From an uncultured Bacillaceae bacterium (GTDB lineage Bacteria; Bacillota; Bacilli; Bacillales; Caldibacillaceae): a stretch of 36,728 bases of DNA. A program made the position numbers and the translations under genes. The DNA lies in assembly GCA_937983015.1 (NCBI GenBank), contig CALKAK010000071.1, forward strand, positions 1 through 36,728, given 5' to 3'. Each line of letters opens with the position of its first letter. Position 1 is the stretch's first letter. Under the pieces are notes generated by a model, which did not search any database, was not told the DNA's origin, and saw only the letters and a program-made list of their open reading frames with translations. Of the stretch, positions 15,239-23,186 are shown piece by piece.

Positions 15239-16027
15239 GTGGATTATCAAGAGTTTATAAAAAATATTTATGCAAAAACAGGCATCGATCTATCCTTGTA
15301 CAAAGAAACGCAGATGAAACGGCGGCTCACTTCTTTCTATCAAAAGTACGGATTTCGTTCTTTCGCTGAATTGCTACAAGCGCTGGATAAAGACCGTCAT
15401 CTGTATGCCGCTTTTCTCGATCGGTTGACCATTAATGTATCTGAATTTTTTCGCAATCGGAATCGCTGGGAATTTTTACAAAAAAATATCCTGCCCGAAC
15501 TCTTCGAGAAAAAACGCCATTTGAAAATCTGGAGCGCTGCGTGTTCAGAAGGGCAGGAGCCGTATACGATAGCGATGATCGTGAACGAACTCACTAACTT
15601 AAAGCGCGTCGAAATTCTCGCTACCGATATTGATGAGGTGGCATTAGAACGGGCAAAAAGGGGGATCTATCAAGAACGTTCCTTGCAAGAAGTGCCGCCA
15701 GCTTTTGTGAAAAAGTATTTTACAAAAACGAATGAGGGGTATGCCGTCAACGAAGAACTGAAAACTGCGGTCATGTTCAAAAAGCACAATTTATTGGGCG
15801 ACCCTTATCCCCGCAATCTGGACCTGATCGTATGTCGTAACGTACTAATTTATTTTACCGAGGCAGCGAAAGATCAAATCTTTCGGCGTTTTAACGAATC
15901 GTTACAAATGGAAGGCATTTTATTTGTCGGAAGTACCGAACAAATTTTTTATCCCGCCCAGTACGGTTTTACCCAGGTTGATACATTTTTTTATAAAAAA
16001 ACCAAAAATCTCACGAATCCGTATTAG
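15239..16027 (+). CDS. cheR: chemotaxis protein methyltransferase CheR
   Basis: Methylates glutamates of chemoreceptors with S-adenosylmethionine, setting receptor sensitivity. The amino-terminal helical domain contains LSLYKETQMKRRL and INVSEFFRN, and the SAM domain contains LKIWSAACSEGQEPYT, ATDID and VCRNVLIYFTEAA. The end SVEQIF-like SGSTEQIF and DTFFYKK match B. subtilis. The GTG at 15239 is favoured by GGAGG (15226-15230). The 262 residues are normal. In B. subtilis cheR also follows ndk. The usual GEEP of the SAM motif is GQEP here. No other chemotaxis gene is in the window. Confidence 0.95.
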   Translation: MDYQEFIKNIYAKTGIDLSLYKETQMKRRLTSFYQKYGFRSFAELLQALDKDRHLYAAFLDRLTINVSEFFRNRNRWEFLQKNILPELFEKKRHLKIWSAACSEGQEPYTIAMIVNELTNLKRVEILATDIDEVALERAKRGIYQERSLQEVPPAFVKKYFTKTNEGYAVNEELKTAVMFKKHNLLGDPYPRNLDLIVCRNVLIYFTEAAKDQIFRRFNESLQMEGILFVGSTEQIFYPAQYGFTQVDTFFYKKTKNLTNPY

Positions 16028-16088
16028 AAACGTTCATAATTTATCCCGATTTTTCATAGCTTGTCATAAAACCGATGGAGGTGGTTTT

Positions 16089-16982
16089 ATGACGTATATC
16101 ATCGATCGGGTCCAGCTGAATGTTAATGGTGAATGGAAAAATACCTCTCTCCTTGTCGATCGGGAAAAAATTCTGGCCGTAAAACCTGAATTCAAACAGT
16201 ATCGCTATATGAAGATGGTTGCCAACCCCTTTTATATGACACCGAGTTACGTATTTTATACGGACGGACTGCCCCGGATAAAATCAGGTAATGAATACAA
16301 AGATTTTTTCACCCGAAACTTTTTATGGAAAGGCTGTACTTTTTTAATCGTCGGTTTACGCTTCACAAAACTTTCACGACTTGACGATGTCGTTGAACAA
16401 GCCCGGAAATTTTTAAAAAAAAGCCCCCTCGATTATACATTTGCCTTGCAAGTTCCGGCGACGAGTTTATCGGTTTCGCTCGTGCGCAAAACGAAACGGT
16501 TGAAAATTCCCGCCTTAATCATAGAATTCAAAGATGTGGTTGAATTGGAGCGGATTCCCTGGGGATGGGTGCGGGAAACTTTATTCCCGTATAACAGTCC
16601 ATTAATCCCGCTACCGGCCGATGATACGCAAGCCGACATGCTGTTGGCAGCCTGGGATATGATCGTCACCGAAGAAAAAATCCCCCATGTAAAACAAACA
16701 TTACCGGAACACGAACCCGTGCCTCTCGAGGTATTGAAAAAAACAGGTATTTACCCGAAAAAAGGCTATTTACACCCGGGGGGTGAATTGAGTTATAATC
16801 TTTACTGGTTGAAACAGCACGAAACCGTGGATAAAGAAGAGGATGTGGACCATATCTTACAAGAAAACAATCTCGTTGTAACGGTGCATAAGGGGAAACT
16901 TGTCCGGGTATTACAAAAAATTTTTTACCGGGAAGCGTTTGGCGAGGAATTGCATATCAATCGCCCCGCTTTTTTTCAATAA
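16089..16982 (+). CDS. unrecognised protein with amidohydrolase-like N-terminus
   Basis: The ATG at 16089 follows the strong site GATGGAGGTGG; the frame is open further back only inside cheR. The 297-residue product has no signal peptide or clear membrane segment. Its start (IIDRVQLNVNGEWKNTSLLV, then KILAVKPE) reads like the beta-sandwich opening of the amidohydrolase superfamily, and YMTPSYVFYTDG falls where such enzymes read LTPGFIDxHxH. The metal-binding histidines are absent, so catalysis of the usual kind is unlikely. The carboxy half contains GIYPKKGYLHPGGELSYNL. It lies 61 bases after cheR and 23 before ypiA, where B. subtilis has its aromatic amino-acid genes. Function is unknown. 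Confidence 0.75.
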   Translation: MTYIIDRVQLNVNGEWKNTSLLVDREKILAVKPEFKQYRYMKMVANPFYMTPSYVFYTDGLPRIKSGNEYKDFFTRNFLWKGCTFLIVGLRFTKLSRLDDVVEQARKFLKKSPLDYTFALQVPATSLSVSLVRKTKRLKIPALIIEFKDVVELERIPWGWVRETLFPYNSPLIPLPADDTQADMLLAAWDMIVTEEKIPHVKQTLPEHEPVPLEVLKKTGIYPKKGYLHPGGELSYNLYWLKQHETVDKEEDVDHILQENNLVVTVHKGKLVRVLQKIFYREAFGEELHINRPAFFQ

Positions 16983-17005
16983 ATTTTGTCGGGTGAGGAT
17001 GATGG

Positions 17006-18274
17006 ATGATGAAACGAGTTGAACAATGTATCGCTGCTCTTCAACAGGGGAAATTAAACACGGCAAGAAGAATCATGAAGGCGATCAAAAATAAAGGGAG
17101 TGATCTGGAAAAATATAGCCTAGCGGAACAATTGCATTCCCTCGGTTTTTTAAACTTCGCAGAGACGCTTTATCAAGATTTACTAAAAAAATATCCGGAA
17201 GAAGGGGAACTACTTATCGCTTTAGCAGAAACTTACATTGATATGGATCGAACGGATGAAGCGCTCTTGCTTTTAGAAAAAATCACTCCCGACGATCCGG
17301 TTTATGTCCAGGCGTTGTTATTGCTGGCAGATTTATACCAATTACAAGGATTATATGAAGTCAGCGAGGAAAAATTAAAAGAAGCGGAAAAATTAGCCCC
17401 TGATGAAATCGTGATCATCTTTGCCCAAGCGGAACTGTACAATTCACTGGGAAGGTTCGCCGAGGCGATTTACAAGTACAAGCAGGTGTTGAAAGAAGCG
17501 AAAGAGTTCGCCGGCGTATCGATATATGAACGGCTAGCTGAATGTCATGCTGCAATGGGGGAATTCGAAGAAGCGATCCCTTATTATGAAAAAGCCCTTG
17601 ATGAAAAGTTTGACGTTGATATACTTTTTGGCTTAGGATTTACCGCCTTCCAGGCGGGAATGTACGAAGTAGCGATTCAGCGCTTAACAGAAGTGAAGGA
17701 ACTGGATCCGGATTATGAAAGTTGTTATTTGCCGCTTGCAGAATCGCTAGATAAGGAAATGGAATATGAAAAAGCGTTTGAGGTAGCCCGCGAAGGAACG
17801 GAAGTAAACCCGTTTAATAAAGAGCTCCACTTTTTTGCGGGCACGATGCTGATGAAATTGGGTAAGACTCAAGATGCAGAGGAATGGTTCAAAAAAGCTC
17901 TGGAGATCGATCCGGACTATATGGCGGCGATATTATCTTTGAGCAAACTATACATGGATGAAGAACGATATCATGATGTGATCGAACTAGTTGAACCATT
18001 GCTAAAGGAAGGTGAAGAAGACCCCCAACTGCTCTGGGATTATGCGGTCAGCTTACAGGAAGAGGAAATGTATTCGCAAGCATTAAATGCCTATCGGAGA
18101 GCATATAAATATTTTAAGAATAACGAAGGATTTTTACAAAATTATGGATTTTTCTTGCTTGAAGAAGGAATTCACGACGAATGCATCGAAGTTTTTAACA
18201 AACTACATCAGATGGACCCGACAAATATTGAGTATATCGATATATTGGAACGCCTTAAGGGGGATCTTGGATAA
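17006..18274 (+). CDS. ypiA: tetratricopeptide-repeat protein YpiA
   Basis: The 422-residue soluble protein consists almost wholly of about eleven tandem TPR units, for example FAETLYQDLLKKYPEEGELLIALAE-type and the near-consensus AEEWFKKALEIDPDYMAA. Such superhelices bind partner proteins. Length and the ypiA-ypiB order match B. subtilis and Listeria. YpiB homologues (ReoY) help ClpCP control MurA, so a role in that network is possible for its neighbour, but none is shown by sequence. ATG at 17006 or 17009 both fit GGGTGAGG; the first gives the better spacing. Confidence 0.9.
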   Translation: MMKRVEQCIAALQQGKLNTARRIMKAIKNKGSDLEKYSLAEQLHSLGFLNFAETLYQDLLKKYPEEGELLIALAETYIDMDRTDEALLLLEKITPDDPVYVQALLLLADLYQLQGLYEVSEEKLKEAEKLAPDEIVIIFAQAELYNSLGRFAEAIYKYKQVLKEAKEFAGVSIYERLAECHAAMGEFEEAIPYYEKALDEKFDVDILFGLGFTAFQAGMYEVAIQRLTEVKELDPDYESCYLPLAESLDKEMEYEKAFEVAREGTEVNPFNKELHFFAGTMLMKLGKTQDAEEWFKKALEIDPDYMAAILSLSKLYMDEERYHDVIELVEPLLKEGEEDPQLLWDYAVSLQEEEMYSQALNAYRRAYKYFKNNEGFLQNYGFFLLEEGIHDECIEVFNKLHQMDPTNIEYIDILERLKGDLG

Positions 18275-18310
18275 ACCGTCTTTCATTTCAATAAAAAGGA
18301 GGGAGATCCG

Positions 18311-18865
18311 ATGGCCACTCCTGTATCTGTGAACGAGAAGAAAGAGTTTATCCGCTGGTTTTTGAACAATTATCAGTTAAAACGTCGGGAATGTGTGTGG
18401 ATTTTAAACTACTTGATGAGTCACGACAAGTTGATGGAAAAAGTTCATTTTGTTGAACGGGTGGAATATTGTCCAAGAGGTATGGTCATGTCGACGGTCT
18501 GTGTAGACGATGTACCTTTCCGGTTTTATAAAGGGTCAATCATGACGACGGATGCGGAAAAATCCTTTCATGATATCCGGCTTAATCGGGATCAGCCGAT
18601 ATTCATTCAGTTAAATTTCAAGGATCGCCATAAATCGTATCAATACGCCGCTGTATTGGAAACGAACCCTTACATGCCAGACATCTTGCAAATTAGTGAA
18701 GAAGAGCGGGAATTGGTGGACCGGTTTTTGGACCATTCACAAAAAACCTTTCAAATCGAAATGTTGAAACGAAAGATCGATGCGGCACTTGATCGAAATG
18801 ATAAGGAAACGTTTATGACGTTAACGGAACAACTAAAAAAAATCGCGAGTGAACGCGGTGATTGA
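18311..18865 (+). CDS. ypiB: UPF0302 family protein YpiB (ReoY)
   Basis: The 184-residue soluble protein starts behind the strong site AAAAGGAGGGAGA. Its recognisable blocks include FIRWFLNNYQLKRRECVWILNYLMSH and the C-terminal IDAALDRNDKETFMTL, matching the UPF0302/YpiB family. In Listeria the homologue ReoY is needed for ClpCP-dependent turnover of the peptidoglycan enzyme MurA, so a similar role is likely here (family knowledge, not visible in sequence). It follows ypiA by 36 bases and is closed by a terminator. Confidence 0.92.
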   Translation: MATPVSVNEKKEFIRWFLNNYQLKRRECVWILNYLMSHDKLMEKVHFVERVEYCPRGMVMSTVCVDDVPFRFYKGSIMTTDAEKSFHDIRLNRDQPIFIQLNFKDRHKSYQYAAVLETNPYMPDILQISEEERELVDRFLDHSQKTFQIEMLKRKIDAALDRNDKETFMTLTEQLKKIASERGD

Positions 18866-18872
18866 TTGAATC

Positions 18873-18905
18873 CGTCCTGTAGACAGGACGTTTTTATTTT
18901 TTTGA
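18873..18905 (+). terminator. terminator after ypiB
   Basis: CGTCCTG (18873-18879) and CAGGACG (18884-18890) form a perfect stem with loop TAGA, followed by TTTTTATTTTTTTG. It lies eight bases after the ypiB stop. Confidence 0.9.
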
Positions 18906-19344
18906 AATTTTATGATTTTGCCCCAAAATGTTCACAAATTTGTCAATGAATGGACAATTAATGTGGTATGATAAGTTTGAATTTCGGAAATATTAAAAAT
19001 AAAGAGTGGTGACGAACTTTCACTCATCGAAACAGCATCATTTTTCTTCGTATCTAGAATTACTTCCGAAAAATTAAACCAAGTTCTTTATGAAACGCCG
19101 GATTTTTCCGTCTTGATCATGTACTTGATAGAATAAGTTTCTTAAAGTGTTCTTTTATTACTTGAAAACTTTTCGTAAGAGGATGCGGGAAGACTTGTAC
19201 CATAATTTTATAAACGATCGTTTTGTTCAAAAATTAATTAAATGCCGGGAATTACCAATAAATGTAAATATAGACAGATGATTTGAATTTTCTTAAAAAT
19301 ATTCTTATAATTTCTATTAACCTATTAATTACGATAATTAATTA
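18906..19344. other. AT-rich gap before qcrA, no gene seen
   Basis: About 440 bases of markedly AT-rich sequence separate ypiB from the qcr promoter. In B. subtilis ypiF (DUF2487) lies here; I see no ypiF-like sequence. One stop-to-stop frame ending near 19137 reads for about 50 codons (including SLIETASFFFVSRITSEKLN) but has no start codon or ribosome binding site. I cannot tell whether it is decayed coding sequence or chance. Confidence 0.6.
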
Positions 19345-19373
19345 TTGACCTATAATTAAGAATGATATATCAT
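19345..19373 (+). promoter_or_regulatory. candidate sigma-A promoter for qcrABC
   Basis: TTGACC (19345-19350) and TATCAT (19368-19373) are separated by 17 bases and end 42 bases before the qcrA start. The AT-rich upstream region could act as an UP element. Confidence 0.6.
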
Positions 19374-19415
19374 GAAAATGTCTCAATGCTTGGGTTACGA
19401 ACAGGGGGGGAGAAA

Positions 19416-19976
19416 ATGAAGGAGAATCGACATGAAGAAATGCAAAACAAGGAATTGGTGGAAAAGGAAGACAAACAAAAAATCACCCGACGACAATTTT
19501 TAAGTTACACGATCATGGGAGTCAGTGGCTTCATGGCAGCGGCAACACTCATGCCGATGTTGCGTTTCGCCGTCGATCCCGTATTAAAGACGAGTGCTGC
19601 CGGTGATATGATCGCGACGGGAATAAAAGAAAGCGATATCACCTCTGAACCGCAGCGGGTAACTTTTGCTTTTAAACAGGAAGACGGGTGGTATACATCG
19701 GAAGTCTCGCAGACCGCCTGGGTGTATAGGGATGATAATGGCGAAATCGTTGCCCTATCTCCGGTCTGTAAACATTTAGGCTGCAATGTGGACTGGAATA
19801 CGAATCCGAATGAACCGAACCGTTTTTTCTGCCCCTGCCACGATGGTCTTTACGAGAAGGATGGTACCAACGTGCCGGGTACACCACCACGGGGTCCACT
19901 GGATCGCTATGATTACGAGATTAAAGATGGCATCCTTTATTTGAGTATGCGCCCGAAACCGGTAGGAGGTGTCTGA
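19416..19976 (+). CDS. qcrA: menaquinol:cytochrome c reductase, Rieske iron-sulfur subunit
   Basis: Carries the 2Fe-2S cluster that takes the first electron from menaquinol. Cluster ligands are in CKHLGC (residues 118-123) and CPCHDG (139-144). An RRQFL motif (residues 25-29) precedes a hydrophobic segment (about 32-50), the usual anchor and possible Tat-type signal. The ATG at 19416 sits behind GGGGGGGAGA. At 186 residues it is about 19 longer than the B. subtilis protein because of a charged amino extension. qcrB follows after three bases. Confidence 0.97.
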   Translation: MKENRHEEMQNKELVEKEDKQKITRRQFLSYTIMGVSGFMAAATLMPMLRFAVDPVLKTSAAGDMIATGIKESDITSEPQRVTFAFKQEDGWYTSEVSQTAWVYRDDNGEIVALSPVCKHLGCNVDWNTNPNEPNRFFCPCHDGLYEKDGTNVPGTPPRGPLDRYDYEIKDGILYLSMRPKPVGGV

Positions 19977-19979
19977 TTC

Positions 19980-20654
19980 GTGCTCAATAAGCTTTACGAC
20001 TGGATTGATGAACGGGTTGATATCACTCCTTTATGGCGGGATCTTGCTGATCATGAAGTGCCAGAACACGTTAATCCAGCGCATCATTTTTCAGCTTTTG
20101 TTTATTGTTTTGGCGGTTTGACGTTCTTTGTCGTCGTCATCCAGGTCTTATCCGGGATGTTCCTGGCGATGTATTACGTTCCGGATATCGAACGGGCCTG
20201 GGACTCGATTTACCATTTGCAGTATAATGTGGCCTACGGAAAAATTGTCCGCGGGATGCACCACTGGGGAGCCAGTGTTGCGATTGTCATGATGTTTTTA
20301 CATACATTGCGGGTCTTTTTCCAGGGTGCATACAAAAAACCCCGGGAGTTAAACTGGATCGTGGGTGTGATGATCTTTCTAACCATGCTCGCTCTCGGTT
20401 TGACCGGTTATCTATTACCCTGGGATATGAAGGCGCTTTTTGCGACGAATGTCACACTCAATATCATTGAATCCGTGCCACTCATCGGTGAACCGTTACG
20501 TACCTTGCTTGCAGGTGATAGTGTCATCACCGGGGCACAAACGTTAACACGCTTTTTTGCCATTCACGTATTTTTCCTGCCAGCACTTTTATTTTTATTG
20601 ATCGGTATTCATTTCTTCTTAATTCGTCGGCAAGGTATATCCGGTCCTCTATGA
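19980..20654 (+). CDS. qcrB: menaquinol:cytochrome c reductase, cytochrome b subunit
   Basis: The b6-type membrane subunit that binds two hemes b and the menaquinol sites. Four transmembrane helices are evident (for example FVYCFGGLTFFVVVIQVLSGMF region, and residues near GASVAIVMMFLHTL), with heme-ligand histidines in MHHWGA and FLHTLRVF. The loop LTGYLLPWDMKA is the quinol-site signature. The GTG start at 19980 is fixed by TAGGAGGTG. At 224 residues it matches B. subtilis. Second gene of qcrABC. Confidence 0.97.
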   Translation: MLNKLYDWIDERVDITPLWRDLADHEVPEHVNPAHHFSAFVYCFGGLTFFVVVIQVLSGMFLAMYYVPDIERAWDSIYHLQYNVAYGKIVRGMHHWGASVAIVMMFLHTLRVFFQGAYKKPRELNWIVGVMIFLTMLALGLTGYLLPWDMKALFATNVTLNIIESVPLIGEPLRTLLAGDSVITGAQTLTRFFAIHVFFLPALLFLLIGIHFFLIRRQGISGPL

Positions 20655-20698
20655 TTCCACGGATTTTAATAGTGCGATGAGAAAAAGGAGGGGACATT

Positions 20699-21478
20699 TT
20701 GAAAAGGGGAAAAGGGATGAAATTTGTTGGCGATTCGCGCATACCGGCGACGAATCGCAAACCAAATATACCGAAAGACTACTCCGAGTTTCCCGGAAAA
20801 ACAGAATATTTCTATCCTGATTTTCTGTTAAAAGAATGGCTCGTGGGAGCGGTTTTTCTCGTAGGTTTTCTATGCTTGACGATTGTCGGTGAACCACCGT
20901 TGGAAAGGGAAGCGGATCCGACGGATTCATCGTATATCCCGATGCCCGACTGGTATTTCTTGTTCCTCTATCAGCTTTTAAAGTATAGCTACGCTTCGGG
21001 GGATTACAACTTGATCGGCGTGCTCGTGATCCCGGGTCTTGCGGTAACGGCATTGATGCTTGCGCCATTTATCGATCGTGGACCGAAACGTCGCCCGAAG
21101 GATCGGCCGATCGCAACGGGTTTTATGTTACTCGCCGTCGCCGCCATCTTCTATTTAACCTGGGAAGCTGTCGTCACCCACGATTGGGAAACGGCAAAGC
21201 AACAGGGGTTAATCTCCGAAGCAGCAACGGAAGACATCGAGATCGATACAACCCATCCGGGTTATGCGGTTTATCAGGCTCAGAGTTGTATCGGCTGCCA
21301 TGGTACTAATCTAGAAGGAAGCGGTTCGAATCCGCCACTTATCGGTACAGAAAAAAGTAAGGAAGAGATCATGGATATCGCCGTTAACGGAATCGGTTCC
21401 ATGCCAGCAGGTCTTTTCACAGGATCGGAGGAAGAACTGGAACAGCTAGCCGAGTTCATCAGTAGTATTGAAAAGTAG
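20699..21478 (+). CDS. qcrC: menaquinol:cytochrome c reductase, cytochrome c/b subunit
   Basis: A fusion of a subunit-IV-like membrane part and a cytochrome c domain, as is typical of Bacillus bc complexes. About three hydrophobic segments lie in residues 50-155, and PMPDWYFLFLYQLLKY is the conserved subunit-IV block. The heme c attachment motif CIGCH lies at residues 197-201, and MPAG near the end supplies the methionine ligand. The TTG start at 20699 follows AAGGAGGGG. The 259 residues match the family. It ends the operon before a terminator. Confidence 0.97.
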   Translation: MKRGKGMKFVGDSRIPATNRKPNIPKDYSEFPGKTEYFYPDFLLKEWLVGAVFLVGFLCLTIVGEPPLEREADPTDSSYIPMPDWYFLFLYQLLKYSYASGDYNLIGVLVIPGLAVTALMLAPFIDRGPKRRPKDRPIATGFMLLAVAAIFYLTWEAVVTHDWETAKQQGLISEAATEDIEIDTTHPGYAVYQAQSCIGCHGTNLEGSGSNPPLIGTEKSKEEIMDIAVNGIGSMPAGLFTGSEEELEQLAEFISSIEK

Positions 21479-21491
21479 TTATTTATCCTGG

Positions 21492-21531
21492 GGCAGTACG
21501 GCAGATCTCGCCGTCCTGCCTTTCGTTTTTC
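21492..21531 (+). terminator. terminator after qcrABC
   Basis: GGCAGTACGGC (21492-21502) pairs with GCCGTCCTGCC (21510-21520) with one mismatch around a 7-base loop; TTTCGTTTTTCTT follows. Confidence 0.87.
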
Positions 21532-21684
21532 TTATAGAAAGGCATTCGTCATTTGATAGCCTTGGATTTCGGCTACAAATATTGTTGATGCACGGATGTT
21601 CATAACAGAACGTGCGTGCGATTCTTATTTCCTTTTATTCACGTTTTTTGCTATGCTAGAGAAAAAAGAACATGAGGTGGAACA

Positions 21685-22290
21685 TTGAATCTCCTATACT
21701 ATTTACTTTCAAGACGGGAGTTTTTAATCGTTCTTTTACTGGTCAATATCGCGGGAACGATTTACGGTTATTTTTGGTACATCCCCCAATTGCGCCAGAC
21801 ACCCACTCATTTTTTGCCCTTTGTTCCCGACAGTCCGACGGCGAGCCTGTTTTTTGTTTTCGTTCTTGTCGCTTTTCTATGGCAAAGAAATTGGCCCTAT
21901 CTGGAAGCGCTGGCGCTCGTCACCCTATTTAAGTACGGGATTTGGGCGGTGGTGATGAATCTGTTAACGCTGTGCGTACTGGGTTATTTACCGCCGAGCG
22001 GTTATATGTTAATAGCTTCCCACTTTGCGATGGCTCTCCAGGGTGTACTGTACGCCCCGTTTTATCGAATAAACTGGCGCCATCTGATTTTTGCGGGTGT
22101 TTGGACTTTGCATAATGATGTGATCGATTATGTTTTTCTGATGTACCCGCGCTATCCAGCGTTGGATCAATATGTACCGCAAATTGGTTATTTCACCTTT
22201 TGGTTAAGCGTGCTTTCTTTGACAATCGCGTATTTCTTGTGTTTAAGTAAAAACAGCAAGAAAAGAAGTTTGTATGTAAAAGAGGTCTAA
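21685..22290 (+). CDS. ypjA: integral membrane protein YpjA (DUF1405)
   Basis: A 201-residue hydrophobic protein with about six membrane segments. Conserved blocks include NIAGTIYGYFWYIPQL, FVPDSPTASLFF and LHNDVIDY, matching the DUF1405/YpjA family found directly after qcrC in Bacillaceae. The start is a TTG at 21685 behind GAGGTGG. Function is unknown; conserved adjacency to the bc complex hints at a respiratory or membrane role, but that is only inference. A possible extended -10 (TGCTATGCT) lies at 21650-21657. Confidence 0.85.
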   Translation: MNLLYYLLSRREFLIVLLLVNIAGTIYGYFWYIPQLRQTPTHFLPFVPDSPTASLFFVFVLVAFLWQRNWPYLEALALVTLFKYGIWAVVMNLLTLCVLGYLPPSGYMLIASHFAMALQGVLYAPFYRINWRHLIFAGVWTLHNDVIDYVFLMYPRYPALDQYVPQIGYFTFWLSVLSLTIAYFLCLSKNSKKRSLYVKEV

Positions 22291-22332
22291 CCCGGTCCAC
22301 TCCCTCATACCCTTTAATAGGGAGGGACAAGT

Positions 22333-23121
22333 ATGAGACGCGGTATAATTCTTCTAATCGCTATGATTTTATTTTTTATAGCGGATCAAAGTGGGCTGGC
22401 CAGATCAGAAAACATGCAGTATCTCGAACGTCTTAGTGGTGATGCTCTCCAACTGGCAAAACTGGGGCGCGTGGAGGATGTCCGTCGAATAATCGCGCAA
22501 ATCGGCGTTCATCTCGAGCGGGAAAAAAACGTTCAACTTTCGACGGATGAATGGCGGATCCTGGTTCTTTCCTACGATGGAGTAAAAAAGCTGGTGAATG
22601 AAGACGAGGTGGATCACGATTTGTTGCTCAGTGAGATAACAAAATTTCGCCTCGTCGTCGATGCGATTGCCACCGATTATCAACCATTATGGCTCGATAT
22701 GGAAAGAACGGTAGTCGGTACCGTCGATGAAGCGATTGAAGCTTTCCGTGCTGGTGATAAAGAAGTATTCCGCAACCGAATGGACGCTTTTTTCCAAACT
22801 TATGAGTTGCTTTATCCGAGTTTAGTCATAGATGTACCGCTGGAAAAAATGCAGCGGGTCGATAGTTATGTTCAATATGTTAAAATGAATATAGAGGCCC
22901 TGCAGCCGAGCGATCGGGCTTCTTTAGAATTGGCAGCATTACAGGAAGAAGTCCGCTCTCTTTTTGAAGATACTGAAGAAGATGAAGCGGACCCTTCTTT
23001 GTGGTGGGTGATTTTCACAACCGGTGGAATCATCGTTTCCACTTTATCGTATGTTGGATACCGGAAATATCGCGGGGAAAGGGAGAAAAAAAGGCGGTAC
23101 GATCGAAGTCATAAATATTGA
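22333..23121 (+). CDS. ypjB: sporulation protein YpjB
   Basis: The 262-residue protein has an amino-terminal signal sequence (hydrophobic residues 5-18), a helical extracytoplasmic domain and a single transmembrane segment near the end (about residues 227-246), followed by a very basic tail (KYRGEREKKRRYDR). This single-pass topology, length and position after ypjA match YpjB, which is annotated as sporulation-related in Bacillus. AGGGAGGGACA precedes the ATG. No enzyme motif is visible. Confidence 0.82.
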   Translation: MRRGIILLIAMILFFIADQSGLARSENMQYLERLSGDALQLAKLGRVEDVRRIIAQIGVHLEREKNVQLSTDEWRILVLSYDGVKKLVNEDEVDHDLLLSEITKFRLVVDAIATDYQPLWLDMERTVVGTVDEAIEAFRAGDKEVFRNRMDAFFQTYELLYPSLVIDVPLEKMQRVDSYVQYVKMNIEALQPSDRASLELAALQEEVRSLFEDTEEDEADPSLWWVIFTTGGIIVSTLSYVGYRKYRGEREKKRRYDRSHKY

Positions 23122-23186
23122 CGGATTGGATAAACTTTACTATTATTTACTCGATAAAGAATCTTTCTTAGCTAGGAGGGGATTGA

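Noticed and set aside
15924..16088. Longer start for the unknown gene after cheR
   Set aside because: The extra 55 codons lie inside the conserved end of cheR in another frame; GGAGGTGG directly precedes the ATG at 16089.
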